This document shows positions 51,943 to 61,603 of a stretch of DNA of 64,000 nt, piece by piece. Position 1 is the stretch's first letter. Every line of letters starts with the position of its first letter. A program made the translations under genes and the position numbers. Source of the stretch: Sphingomonas sp. S2M10 (GTDB taxonomy: Bacteria > Pseudomonadota > Alphaproteobacteria > Sphingomonadales > Sphingomonadaceae); assembly GCF_012650175.1 (NCBI RefSeq), contig NZ_JAAILI010000080.1, positions 142,722 to 206,721 of the forward strand, in the 5' to 3' direction. The notes under the pieces were generated by a model. It searched no databases, was not told the origin of the DNA, and worked only from the letters and a program-made list of their open reading frames with translations.

Positions 51943-53184
51943 GTGGACCAGCGTACCGGGATGATGGGTGGAGATGGCGGCCGGGCAGGGGCGGTTCCCG
52001 ATGCGGTTGCCGCCGCCGATCTGCCGGAAGAATGGCAGGGCGAGGAACCCGCGCCGAGCCTCCGCCGCGACCGGCTGATGGCCGCGCTGGTGCTGATCGC
52101 GGGCATGGGGCTGGTGCTGGCGCTGCCCTTCGCGCTGCAGGCGGGCGCGCGCTTCTTCCTGCCGGTCACCGCCTCGCTGGTGATCGCGATCGCGCTGGTG
52201 CCGCTGCTCGAATGGCTGGAGCGCCACCGGTTGCCCGCGCCGATCGCGGCGTTCCTCTGCGTGCTGCTGTTCCTGAGCGCGGCCAACATCGCGCTCGCCT
52301 CGATCGGGGTGCCGGCCTGGCAATGGGTCCGCCGGCTCCCCGAAAGCGTGCCGAAGATCCAGCAGAACCTGGAGCCGCTGATCCGATTCTATTCGAATCT
52401 CGAGCGGTTCGTGAACAAGACGCTGAACAACTTCGCCGCCGCACCGGTCCGCCAGCCGGTGGTGCAGGCGCCGCAGCCGCCGACCTCGCTGATGGACCTG
52501 TTCACCACCTCGGCTCCGTCGGCGCTGATCGAGATGTTCTTCGCGATCCTCGTCATCTATTTCTTCCTGTCCGGCTGGACCCGGCTCCGCCGCAGCGCAA
52601 TCACCAGCCGATCGAGCTTCGGCGGCGCGATGGCGACGGCGCGGGTGATCCAGGACGTGGTGGACGATACCTCCGCCTATCTGGGCACGATCACCCTGAT
52701 CAATTTCACCCTGGGGCTGATCGTCGCGGGTGCGTTGTGGCTGATGGGGATGCCGACGCCGTTGATGTGGGGCGGCCTCGTCGCGCTGCTCAATTACATT
52801 CCCTATATCGGCCCGGTGATCGCCGCGCTGCTGCTCGCGGTGGGCGGGCTGATGAGCTACGCGGATATCGGCACGGCGATGGTGCCGCCGGCGATCATGA
52901 TCGCCGCGCATCTGGTGGAAGCAAATGTCGTGACGCCGCTGATCGTCGGCCATCGGCTGACCATCAACCCGATCATGATCCTGATCTCGCTGAGCTTCTG
53001 GGGCTGGGTGTGGGGTACCACGGGGGCACTGCTGGCGGTGCCGCTGCTGATCATCATCCAGACCGTGCTCAACGCCGCCGGCAAGCCCGATATCGCCGGG
53101 TTCCTGTTCGAGCAGGGCACCCTGGTGCGCGATCCGGCAAACATTCGTTCGCGTCGTCGCGCGAACCTCGATCAATCCGGTTGA
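51943..53184 (+). CDS. AI-2E family (PerM/YdiK-type) membrane transporter
   Basis: A 413-residue inner-membrane protein. About eight helices: two after residue ~40, a soluble loop with a long helix (~120-190), one at ~200-220, then the conserved bundle with TITLINFTLGLIVAGALW, LLNYIPYIGPVIAALLLAV and HLVEANVVTPLIVG, WGWVWGTTGALLAVP. The family includes TqsA and Na+/H+ antiporter-like members; substrate unknown. The GTG at 51943 has GAAAGGGA 8 nt before it. Confidence 0.88.
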   Translation: MDQRTGMMGGDGGRAGAVPDAVAAADLPEEWQGEEPAPSLRRDRLMAALVLIAGMGLVLALPFALQAGARFFLPVTASLVIAIALVPLLEWLERHRLPAPIAAFLCVLLFLSAANIALASIGVPAWQWVRRLPESVPKIQQNLEPLIRFYSNLERFVNKTLNNFAAAPVRQPVVQAPQPPTSLMDLFTTSAPSALIEMFFAILVIYFFLSGWTRLRRSAITSRSSFGGAMATARVIQDVVDDTSAYLGTITLINFTLGLIVAGALWLMGMPTPLMWGGLVALLNYIPYIGPVIAALLLAVGGLMSYADIGTAMVPPAIMIAAHLVEANVVTPLIVGHRLTINPIMILISLSFWGWVWGTTGALLAVPLLIIIQTVLNAAGKPDIAGFLFEQGTLVRDPANIRSRRRANLDQSG

Positions 53185-53230
53185 CAGCCCCAAAACACGC
53201 GGCTAGGTGCCGCCTCCTCGCTTGGCTCAA

Positions 53231-53307
<77 letters not shown>

Positions 53308-53377
53308 CTCGCCTTGCGGGACTCCAGATGGAATCCGGCGGCGATTGGCCGTTCAAGATTTCCTCGCTTGGAAGCAA

Positions 53378-53454
<77 letters not shown>

Positions 53455-53538
53455 TGCGGCGCATGTCCCCGAAGAAGCGGGAATGCGCGCTGGCCGGGCC
53501 CTTTGCAGGGCTTCCCTTTTCTGCGCTAAGCCGCCGCG

Positions 53539-55185
53539 ATGATCCGCACTTCCGTTCGCGCGCTCGCGCTGCTGCTCGCCACAACCGCCATCCCTGCCGC
53601 GGCCCAGATCGCAGCCGATTCGAAGCGAATCGAGCAGACCGTCCGCACCCTGGCGTCGGACGCGTTCGAAGGCCGTGCGCCCGGCACCCGCGGCGAGGAT
53701 CGCACGCTCGGCTATCTGGTCGCCCGATTCGAGGCGCTGGGGCTGGAACCGGCCGGCCCGGACGGCCAGTGGCTGCAAAAGGTGCCGCTGCTCCACACGC
53801 GCCTCGGCACGCCCGCGACGCTGCGATTCGACGGGCCCAAGGGCGCGATGCCGCTCGAGCAGGCCAGGGACCTCTACGTCTCGACGATTCGCCCGGATGC
53901 CGCTGCCCGAATTGCGGGCGCGCCGGTGGTGTTCGTCGGCTATGGCGTGACCGCGCCCGAGCGGCAGTGGGACGACTTCAAGGGCCTGGACCTGAAGGGC
54001 AAGGTGGCGGTGTTCCTCGTCAACGATCCCGATTTCTCGGCCGAGAAGGGCGAGCCCGTCGCCAACACCTTCGGCGGTCGGACGATGACCTATTATGGCC
54101 GCTGGACCTACAAGTTCGAGGAAGCCGCCCGGCGCGGCGCGGTGGGGGCACTGATCGTGCACGATACGCCCGGTGCGGGCTATGGCTGGAACGTGGTGAT
54201 CAGCAGCGGCGGCGAGAATTACGATGTCGTCCGCAAGCCAGAGGACGTCACCAGCGTCGCGCTGCAGGGCTGGCTCGAGGGTGGGGCGGCAACGCGGCTG
54301 TTCGCCGCCGCCGGGCTCGACCTCGCCAGGCTGCGGGTCGCGGCGCGCAAGGCGAGCTTCCGCCCGGTGCCGCTGGAAGGCGTGCGCTTCACCGCCGACG
54401 TGCCGGTCACCGCCGAGCAGGTCGACAGCTACAATGTTCTCGCGAAGGTTCCCGGCAGCGAACGGCCGGACGAGGCGGTGATGTTCGGCGCGCACTGGGA
54501 TGCCTACGGCGCCGGCAAGCCAGACGCCAAGGGGCGCATCTACCGCGCCGGCGCCAATGACGACGCGCTTGGCATCGCCGGACTGCTGGAGATCGCCCGG
54601 AGCATGAAGGCGGGCCCGGCGCCGGAGCGCAGCGTCGTCTTCGCCGCCTGGACGGCGGAGGAGCGCGGGCTGCTCGGCTCGCTTTATTATACCCAGCACC
54701 CGGTGGTGCCGATGGCGAAGACCGTCGCCAACCTGACGCTCGACATCCTGCAGACCGCAGGGCTCGCCAACGACGTGGTGCTGGTCGGCAAGGGGCAGAA
54801 CACGCTGGAGGACGACATGGCCCGCGTCGCGGCAACGCAAGGGCGCCGGGTGACGCCGGAGGGGCTGCCCGAACGTGGGCTGTTCTACCGCGCGGACCAT
54901 TTCTCCTTTGCCAAGCAGGGCGTGCCGACGCTGCTGCTGATGGGCATTGCCGGCGCCTCGGACCTCAAGCAGGGCGGCGTGGCGGCGGGGCAGGCGTGGA
55001 TCGATGCCTATACCGGCCAGTGCTACCATCAGGCCTGCGACGCCTGGGGGCCGGACTGGAACTTGGGCGGCGCGGTGCAGGACATCGACCTGCTGGGCAC
55101 GATCGGGGCGGATCTGGCGAACGGGTCGGCCTGGCCGAGATGGAAGGCGGGGTCGGAGTTCAAGGCGGTGCGGGAGCGGCGCTGA
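53539..55185 (+). CDS. Secreted M28-family zinc aminopeptidase with PA domain
   Basis: A 548-residue exported peptidase. Signal peptide ~1-22 (ending IPAAAQ). A protease-associated (PA) domain (~130-260; VVFVGYGVTAPERQWDDF) is inserted before the catalytic domain. Zinc ligands and the general base are recognisable in FGAHWDAYG, GANDDALG and WTAEERGLLGS, with LTLDIL later and a His in TGQCYHQACDAW. It should remove N-terminal residues from peptides in the periplasm or outside. A single gene after the tRNA-Asp pair. Confidence 0.88.
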   Translation: MIRTSVRALALLLATTAIPAAAQIAADSKRIEQTVRTLASDAFEGRAPGTRGEDRTLGYLVARFEALGLEPAGPDGQWLQKVPLLHTRLGTPATLRFDGPKGAMPLEQARDLYVSTIRPDAAARIAGAPVVFVGYGVTAPERQWDDFKGLDLKGKVAVFLVNDPDFSAEKGEPVANTFGGRTMTYYGRWTYKFEEAARRGAVGALIVHDTPGAGYGWNVVISSGGENYDVVRKPEDVTSVALQGWLEGGAATRLFAAAGLDLARLRVAARKASFRPVPLEGVRFTADVPVTAEQVDSYNVLAKVPGSERPDEAVMFGAHWDAYGAGKPDAKGRIYRAGANDDALGIAGLLEIARSMKAGPAPERSVVFAAWTAEERGLLGSLYYTQHPVVPMAKTVANLTLDILQTAGLANDVVLVGKGQNTLEDDMARVAATQGRRVTPEGLPERGLFYRADHFSFAKQGVPTLLLMGIAGASDLKQGGVAAGQAWIDAYTGQCYHQACDAWGPDWNLGGAVQDIDLLGTIGADLANGSAWPRWKAGSEFKAVRERR

Positions 55186-55276
55186 AGCAGGCCCCCGCCA
55201 CCACCGCCGTCGGCGGCGCTTCCCTTCCCCCACTGCGCGGGAGAGGAAACACGATTCTGCCACCGCTGCCCTTAGC

Positions 55277-55335
55277 GTCTCCTCCACCGCGAAACGGAGG
55301 GGGACCGCGCCGCGCTAGCGGCGTGGTGGAGGGGG
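55277..55335. repeat. Palindromic repeat, third family, covering the end of the DUF2842 gene
   Basis: Reads TCTCCTCCACCGCGAAACGG, then a GGGGACCGCGCCGCG-CTAG-CGGCG centre and TGGTGGAGGGGG. The outer arms (CCTCCACC and GGTGGAGG) are complementary. Its right half encodes the last residues (PPPPRR) and stop of the DUF2842 gene, so the repeat end set the protein's C-terminus. Confidence 0.6.
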
Positions 55336-55542
55336 CATCCGCCAGCGCCCCGTCTCCATCCACCGCAAGAGCGGCTTGAGCGGCAGGATCCACACGATCC
55401 CCAGCGCCAGATAGACCAGCGTCTGCACCAGGATCGGCAACTGCCCGATCCACCCCGAAAAGCTCGCGACCAGCACCACCCACACCAGGATCAGCCCCAC
55501 GATCGCCAGCGCGCCGGCGGGTTTGCGCCAGCTGGGGCTCAT
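55315..55542 (-). CDS. DUF2842 small membrane protein
   Basis: A 75-residue protein with two transmembrane helices (~13-33 and ~40-58). PSWRKPAGALAIVGLILV and IVWILPLKPLLRWMETGRW are the DUF2842 signature, common in Alphaproteobacteria and of unknown function. Its ATG at 55542 overlaps the stop of the fau gene by 4 nt. The tail is encoded by a repeat element. Confidence 0.85.
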   Translation of the reverse strand: MSPSWRKPAGALAIVGLILVWVVLVASFSGWIGQLPILVQTLVYLALGIVWILPLKPLLRWMETGRWRMPPPPRR

Positions 55543-56093
55543 GACTCGGTGTGCCAGCGCATGCCCTGCTCGGTCACGACCGCGTGGAGCGGGACGTCCC
55601 ATATGTCGGCGGGGAGAGCGGGAACTTCCTGCGCCGACCAGGCCACCCCCACCCGCCAGGCATGGTCGAAACGGGCGAAGGCGCGGTCATAATGGCCGGC
55701 TCCTTGGCCAAGGCGGTTGAGCCGCGGGTCATAGCCGATCAGCGGCGTCAGGATCACATCGGGTGCGACCTCGTTGCTGGCGGCGTCCGGCTGGCGCAGG
55801 CCGAAGGGGCCGGGGACCAGCGGCGTACCCATCTCCCAGGCGAGAAAGCGGATCGGGGCGGCGCGATCGATCACGTGCGGCAGGGCAAGCGTGCAGCCGC
55901 GCTCGGCGGCCGCGGCGGCAAGCTGCGTTGGATCGGCCTCGCTGCCCACCGGGCAATAGGTGGCGACGATCATCCCGGGCGTCAATTTCTCGACAAACGC
56001 TTCGGGCGCGCGAATCGCGGTGCTCGATTCCGCGGCGAACAGATCGCGCGCGGCGCGCAGGCGCGCGCGGAGGGCGGGCTTGTCGCTCAGCAT
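55539..56093 (-). CDS. 5-formyltetrahydrofolate cyclo-ligase
   Basis: A 184-residue enzyme that converts 5-formyl-THF to 5,10-methenyl-THF with ATP. Signatures: KPALRARLRAARDL at the start, ATYCPVGSEADP, LTPLIGYDPRLNRLGQGAGHYD (family motif, here given as overlapping parts) and VGVAWSAQEV. It is the ygfA/fau gene that classically follows 6S RNA and zapA, as here. The ATG at 56093 lies just after the presumed 6S RNA. Confidence 0.92.
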   Translation of the reverse strand: MLSDKPALRARLRAARDLFAAESSTAIRAPEAFVEKLTPGMIVATYCPVGSEADPTQLAAAAAERGCTLALPHVIDRAAPIRFLAWEMGTPLVPGPFGLRQPDAASNEVAPDVILTPLIGYDPRLNRLGQGAGHYDRAFARFDHAWRVGVAWSAQEVPALPADIWDVPLHAVVTEQGMRWHTES

Positions 56094-56099
56094 CGGATC

Positions 56100-56262
56100 A
56101 GCGGGCAAGGTGTGACGGGAACCACCATGGGCCGTTGGCCTGAATATCCACCGACGCACAGAACGTCAGGTGGGAACCATGTGTTGCAGACCAGGATCTG
56201 CACAGGGACAGCTCCCATGGATGAAGATTATAGCCTCAGGGATAATTGCTAAGGCTCGCACC
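56100..56262 (-). ncRNA. ssrS: 6S RNA (approximate ends)
   Basis: The 194-nt gap between zapA and the formyl-THF cyclo-ligase gene is the classical 6S locus. On the minus strand the DNA begins with ATTATCCCTGAGGCTATAAT, like the CCCTGAGCCGATA start region of the E. coli 6S. Long-range pairs are visible, such as CATGGGAGCTGTCCC with the later GGTTCCCACC and the CCATGG pieces near each end, fitting a rod with a central bulge. 6S RNA binds sigma-70 RNA polymerase in stationary phase. Ends are estimated and no fold was computed. Confidence 0.6.
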
Positions 56263-56287
56263 GGGCAGTTCCCGCCACGCTTCCAAT

Positions 56288-56596
56288 CTAGGACGTCGCG
56301 TCGCGTTCCTCAAGGGCCTCGGCAACGGCTTCCAGTCGATCGGCGATCCGGTCGAGCAGTCCGTCCGGAACGACGGCGGCGGGAGCCGGCTTCCGTTCGG
56401 CCTCGTCCAGCGCGTCTGCCAGGATCAGCGCGAGGTAGAGCAGGGTGCGTTCGCCGCCCTGGGTGCCGCCGGCGCGCATCGCAGCCTCGGCATGGCGGCC
56501 GATCCGTGCTTCCAGCGCGCGAAGATGCGGCATGTCCTCGTCTCGCGCGGAAACCGTGTAGCTGCGGCCGGCGACCTGGAGCGTGATATCCGCCAT
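56288..56596 (-). CDS. zapA: Cell division protein ZapA
   Basis: A 102-residue protein. The N-terminal part (MADITLQVAGRSYTV, then HLRALEARI) fits the ZapA globular domain, and LLYLALILADALDEAE starts the coiled-coil tail. ZapA cross-links FtsZ filaments in the division ring. It shares one base with the stop of the short upstream gene (TGATG) and is followed by the 6S RNA. Confidence 0.87.
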   Translation of the reverse strand: MADITLQVAGRSYTVSARDEDMPHLRALEARIGRHAEAAMRAGGTQGGERTLLYLALILADALDEAERKPAPAAVVPDGLLDRIADRLEAVAEALEERDATS

Positions 56597-56814
56597 CAGC
56601 CTTCGTCCTCTTCGCCGCCGGCAGAGGCAGCGTCGGCTTCCGCCTCGCGCTCGCCGGCGATCAGCGCATCCAGGTCGACGATCGCCGATTCGATTCGTGC
56701 GCGCAACGCTTCGTTCCGTGCTTCCAGCCGCGTCCGCACAAGCGCCTGCGACGCGGCGGCGACTTCGATACGCTTCAGAGCCCGTTCGATACGATCTGCT
56801 ACTTGGTCGGACAT
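56596..56814 (-). CDS. Short coiled-coil protein upstream of zapA, unknown function
   Basis: A 72-residue protein, almost wholly helical (MSDQVADRIERALKRIEV; RLEARNEALRARIESAIVD), with an acidic Gly/Glu tail. It is translationally coupled to zapA. Position and coiled coil suggest a part in cell division, perhaps a ZapB-like partner, but I recognise no named family. A longer in-frame start exists upstream and would overlap tkt on the other strand; it is not favoured. Confidence 0.7.
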   Translation of the reverse strand: MSDQVADRIERALKRIEVAAASQALVRTRLEARNEALRARIESAIVDLDALIAGEREAEADAASAGGEEDEG

Positions 56815-56951
56815 TATGATGCCGGATAGCATGGATCGCGAGGGCGACAAGACCGACAAGTCATAATGCCTCGCAGGAACGGGTGCGCCCAATGGTTGAC
56901 GTCCGGCCCCGGCGCTTCCAAAGGCATGCGCGACCAAACGGGGAATATCAC

Positions 56952-58915
56952 GTGACAGCATCCTTCGCCGATTGCGCCAATGCGATCCGCGCGCTCTCCA
57001 TGGACGCGGTCGAGGCCGCAAATTCGGGGCACCCCGGCATGCCGATGGGCATGGCCGATGTCGCTACCGTCCTCTTCCAGCGCTACCTGAAATTCGATCC
57101 CGCTGATCCGGCTTGGCCCGATCGCGATCGCTTCGTACTCTCGGCCGGCCACGGCTCGATGCTGCTCTATTCGCTGCTGCACCTCACGGGCTATGCCCGC
57201 CCGACGCTCGATGACATCAAGGCCTTCCGCCAGATCGGCAGCCCCTGCGCCGGCCATCCCGAGAATTTCGAGCTGGCGGGCGTTGAGTGCACCACCGGCC
57301 CGCTGGGCCAGGGCCTGGCGATGGCGGTCGGCATGGCGATCGCCGAGCGGCACCTCAACGCCACCTTCGGCGACGATCTGGTCGACCACAAGACCTGGGT
57401 GATCGCCGGCGACGGCTGCCTGATGGAAGGCATCAACCACGAGGCGATCGGCATCGCTGGCCATCTCAAGCTCAACCGCCTGATCGTGCTGTGGGACGAC
57501 AACAAGATCACGATCGACGGCGCGGTGTCGCTGTCGTCGGTCGAGGATATTCCCGCGCGCTACCGCGCCACCGGCTGGCACGTCGTCGAATGCGACGGCC
57601 ATGACGAGGCGGATATCGTCCGCGCGCTGGACGAGGCGGTCGCCAGCGACAAGCCGGTGCTGGTCAAGTGCCGCACGATCATCGGCAAGGGCGCGCCGAA
57701 CAAGCAGGGCACGTCCAAGGTCCATGGCTCGCCGCTCGGCAAGGACGAAGTCGCCGCCGTGCGCGCTGCGATCGGCTGGAACCATCCGGCGTTCGAGATC
57801 CCCGGCGATATTCGCGACGCCTGGCTCGAAGTCGGCGCCCGCGGCGCCGCGCCGCATGCCGCCTGGAAGGAGCGTCTTGCCGCGCATCCGGATCGTCTCG
57901 GCTGGGAACGCCGCGGCGAGGTGCCGGCGGACCTGCTCCAGCCGCATGTCCAGAGCCTGCTCGCGAACCCGCAGAAGGTCGCGACCCGCAAGGCGTCCGA
58001 GCTCGCGCTGGAGGCGGTCAACGCGATCCTCGATGCGACGATCGGCGGCTCGGCCGACCTCACGGGCTCGAACAACACGCTGACCAAGGGGCTGCAGCGG
58101 CTCGACGCCGACAATTATGGCGGCCGCTACCTCAACTACGGCATCCGCGAGTTCGGCATGGCCGCGGCGATGAACGGCATGGCGCTGCACGGGGGCGTGA
58201 TCCCCTATGGCGGCACTTTCCTCGTCTTCGCCGACTATGCCCGCGCCGCAATCCGCCTCTCGGCGCTCCAGCATGCCCGCGTCGTCTATGTGATGACGCA
58301 CGATTCGATCGGTCTCGGCGAGGACGGCCCGACCCACCAGCCGATCGAGCATCTGATGAGCCTGCGCGTCATCCCGAACCTCGACGTGTGGCGCCCTTGC
58401 GACGTCGTCGAGACGGCCGAGGCCTGGGAAGCCGCGCTCGCCAAGACCGACGGTCCTGCGCTGATCGCGCTCAGCCGCCAGAACCTGCCGCAGCTGCGCA
58501 CCGAAGCCGCCGAGAACCGCTCTGCCCGCGGCGCTTATGCGCTGCTCGAGGCGGAGGCGCCCCGCAAGGTGGTGCTGCTCGCGACCGGTTCGGAAGTCGA
58601 GATCGCCGTCGCCGTGCGCGAGGCGCTGGAAGCCCAGGGCATCGGCGCCGATGTCGTCTCGGTCCCGTGCTTCGAGCGCTTCGACGCGCAGGACGCCGCC
58701 TATAAGCGCGACATCCTGCCGGCCGACGCGCTCAAGGTATCGATCGAGGCGGGCACCACCTTCGGCTGGGAGCGCTACACCGGAAACGATGGTTTGCGCT
58801 TCGGCGTGGATGGCTTCGGCGCTTCGGGCCCCTATTTAGCGCTCTACGAACATTTCGGTCTCACTGCGGGCGCCATCGTTCCGCAGATCATCGCAAAGCT
58901 GAACGGAGAACAGGC

Positions 58916-58919
<4 letters not shown>
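56952..58919 (+). CDS. tkt: Transketolase
   Basis: A 655-residue thiamine-diphosphate enzyme moving two-carbon units between sugar phosphates. Seen: SMDAVEAANSGHPGMPMGMA, RFVLSAGHGSMLLYSLLHL, GPLGQGLAMAVGMA, the ThDP motif GDGCLMEGINHEA ending WDDNKI, and TFLVFADYARAAIRL, DSIGLGEDGPTHQPIEH. The GTG start at 56952 has GGGG 8 nt upstream; no ATG fits better. Its stop overlaps the gap start by 4 nt, giving a tkt-gap transcript. Confidence 0.95.
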
Positions 58920-59920
<1,001 letters not shown>

Positions 59921-59958
59921 TCTAAATGCCCCCGTCTCGGCGGGGGCACTTCTAAAAT

Positions 59959-60075
59959 TCCCCTCCCGCTTGCGGGAGGGGCTAGGGGAGGGTGAGTGGT
60001 GGTCGCCCGCGAAAGCGCTGCAGCAAGAACCCCCACGTCACACCCTCCCCCGAACCCTCCCGCAAGCGGGAGGGG
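59959..60075. repeat. Intergenic palindromic repeat between gap and pgk
   Basis: CCCCTCCCGC TTGC GGGAGGGG on the left and CCCTCCCGCAAGCGGGAGGGG on the right fold alone and with each other; inner arms GGGGAGGGTG and CACCCTCCCC are complementary too. Same architecture as the elements at 34371, 37931 and 39257. Confidence 0.85.
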
Positions 60076-60106
60076 AGACTTTTCATAAGAACGCGAGGGG
60101 TTCAGC

Positions 60107-61297
60107 ATGGCGCGCAGTTTCAAGACGCTCGACGACATGGGCGATATCACCGGCAAGCGGGTGCTGGTCCGCGAGGACCTCAACGTGCCGATGGCCGACG
60201 GCAAGGTAAGCGACGACACGCGCCTCCGCGCCGCAATCCAGACCGTCGCCGAGCTGGCCGATCGCGGCGCCAAGGTGCTGATCCTCGCGCATTTCGGCCG
60301 CCCCAAGGGCAATCCGACCCCCGAATTCTCGCTCTCGCAGGTGGTGAAGCCGCTCGAGCAGGTGCTCGGCCGCTCGGTCCGCTATATCGACTGGGAAGGC
60401 GACGCCGCCTCGGTCGCGACGCTGAACGACGGTGACATCGCGCTCCTCGAAAACACCCGCTTCTTCGGCGGCGAAGAGAAGAACGATCCGGCGGTGGTCG
60501 ATCGCTTCGCGTCGCTCGGCGACCTTTATGTCAACGACGCCTTCTCGGCCGCGCACCGCGCGCACGCCTCGACCGAGGGCCTCGCCCACAAGCTGCCCGC
60601 CTTTGCCGGCCGCCAGATGGAAGCCGAACTCGACGCGCTCGACAAGGCGCTGGGCAATCCCGAGCATCCGGTGGCAGCCGTGGTCGGCGGCGCCAAGGTC
60701 TCGACCAAGCTCGACGTGCTCAAGCACCTCGTCGCGCGCGTCGATCACCTGATCATCGGCGGCGGCATGGCCAACACCTTCCTCGCCGCGCGCGGCGTCG
60801 ATGTCGGCAAGAGCCTGTGCGAGCACGACCTGACCGGCACCGCCGAGGAGATCCTCGACGCGGCGGACGCGGCCGGCTGCACCGTTCACCTGCCCTACGA
60901 CGTGGTCGTGGCGAAGGAATTCCGCGCCAACCCGCCGGTGCGCACGGTCAATGTCCATGAAGTCGCCGCCGACGAGATGATCCTCGATGTCGGCCCGGCC
61001 GCCACCGAGGCGCTCGCCGACGTGCTCAAGACCTGCAAGACCCTGGTCTGGAACGGCCCGCTTGGCGCGTTCGAGATTCCGCCCTTCGACGCGGCGACCG
61101 TCTCGCTCGCGCGCACCGCGGCGGCGCTCACCAAGGAAGGCCAGCTCGTCTCGGTCGCCGGCGGCGGCGATACGGTGGCGGCGCTCAACCAGGCGGGCGT
61201 GGGCGGCGAGTTCAGCTTCGTCTCGACCGCCGGCGGCGCCTTCCTGGAGTGGATGGAAGGCAAGGAACTTCCCGGCGTCGCCGCGCTCGCACGCTGA
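60107..61297 (+). CDS. pgk: Phosphoglycerate kinase
   Basis: A 396-residue kinase making ATP and 3-phosphoglycerate from 1,3-bisphosphoglycerate. Signatures: KRVLVREDLNVPMADG, ILAHFGRPKGNPTPEFSL, NDAFSAAHRAHAST, VVGGAKVSTKLDVL, IIGGGMANTFL and the nucleotide loop SVAGGGDTVAALNQAG near the C-terminus. The usual R-x-D-x-N-V-P start has Glu in place of Val (REDLNVP). It ends with a clear terminator. Confidence 0.96.
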   Translation: MARSFKTLDDMGDITGKRVLVREDLNVPMADGKVSDDTRLRAAIQTVAELADRGAKVLILAHFGRPKGNPTPEFSLSQVVKPLEQVLGRSVRYIDWEGDAASVATLNDGDIALLENTRFFGGEEKNDPAVVDRFASLGDLYVNDAFSAAHRAHASTEGLAHKLPAFAGRQMEAELDALDKALGNPEHPVAAVVGGAKVSTKLDVLKHLVARVDHLIIGGGMANTFLAARGVDVGKSLCEHDLTGTAEEILDAADAAGCTVHLPYDVVVAKEFRANPPVRTVNVHEVAADEMILDVGPAATEALADVLKTCKTLVWNGPLGAFEIPPFDAATVSLARTAAALTKEGQLVSVAGGGDTVAALNQAGVGGEFSFVSTAGGAFLEWMEGKELPGVAALAR

Positions 61298-61317
61298 TCC
61301 GCGGCTACAGCAACCGG

Positions 61318-61352
61318 AAGGGCGGGGACGCAGGCGCGACCCCGCCCTTTTT
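61318..61352 (+). terminator. Rho-independent terminator after pgk
   Basis: A perfect 10-bp stem (AAGGGCGGGG at 61318-61327 with CCCCGCCCTT at 61340-61349) followed by TTT. Lies 21 nt after the pgk stop and separates it from fba. Confidence 0.88.
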
Positions 61353-61603
61353 GCTGCCTGTCGTGCCCGGGCGACGTCGCGCCGGTGATTCGATTGGTGC
61401 GATCGACGATCAATACGAAGGTATCGCGTCAATAAGACAGCTTCTGCGTACCAAAAACGCACCAATCTCCTGGCAGGTGTTCGAGCTGTTCCGCAGATGC
61501 GAAATAACTTTCGCTCCGCAGCAAGTGGCCAACGTTGTCAGCCTTTTCGTGACCAATCTGCCGCGATAGGGACGCCGCAGCGATTACCAATGCGGAGAAG
61601 ATC
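61353..61603 (+). promoter_or_regulatory. Leader region of fba with inverted repeat, lower GC
   Basis: The DNA is clearly AT-richer than both flanks. A perfect 10-nt inverted repeat, GATTGGTGCG (61392-61401) and CGCACCAATC (61458-61467), encloses 56 nt. A protein-like frame without a start (SIRQLLRTKNAPISWQVFE, then QQVANVVSLFVTNLPR) ends at 61569. It must hold the fba promoter; whether the repeat is an operator pair, a structured leader or part of a lost gene cannot be told. Confidence 0.4.
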
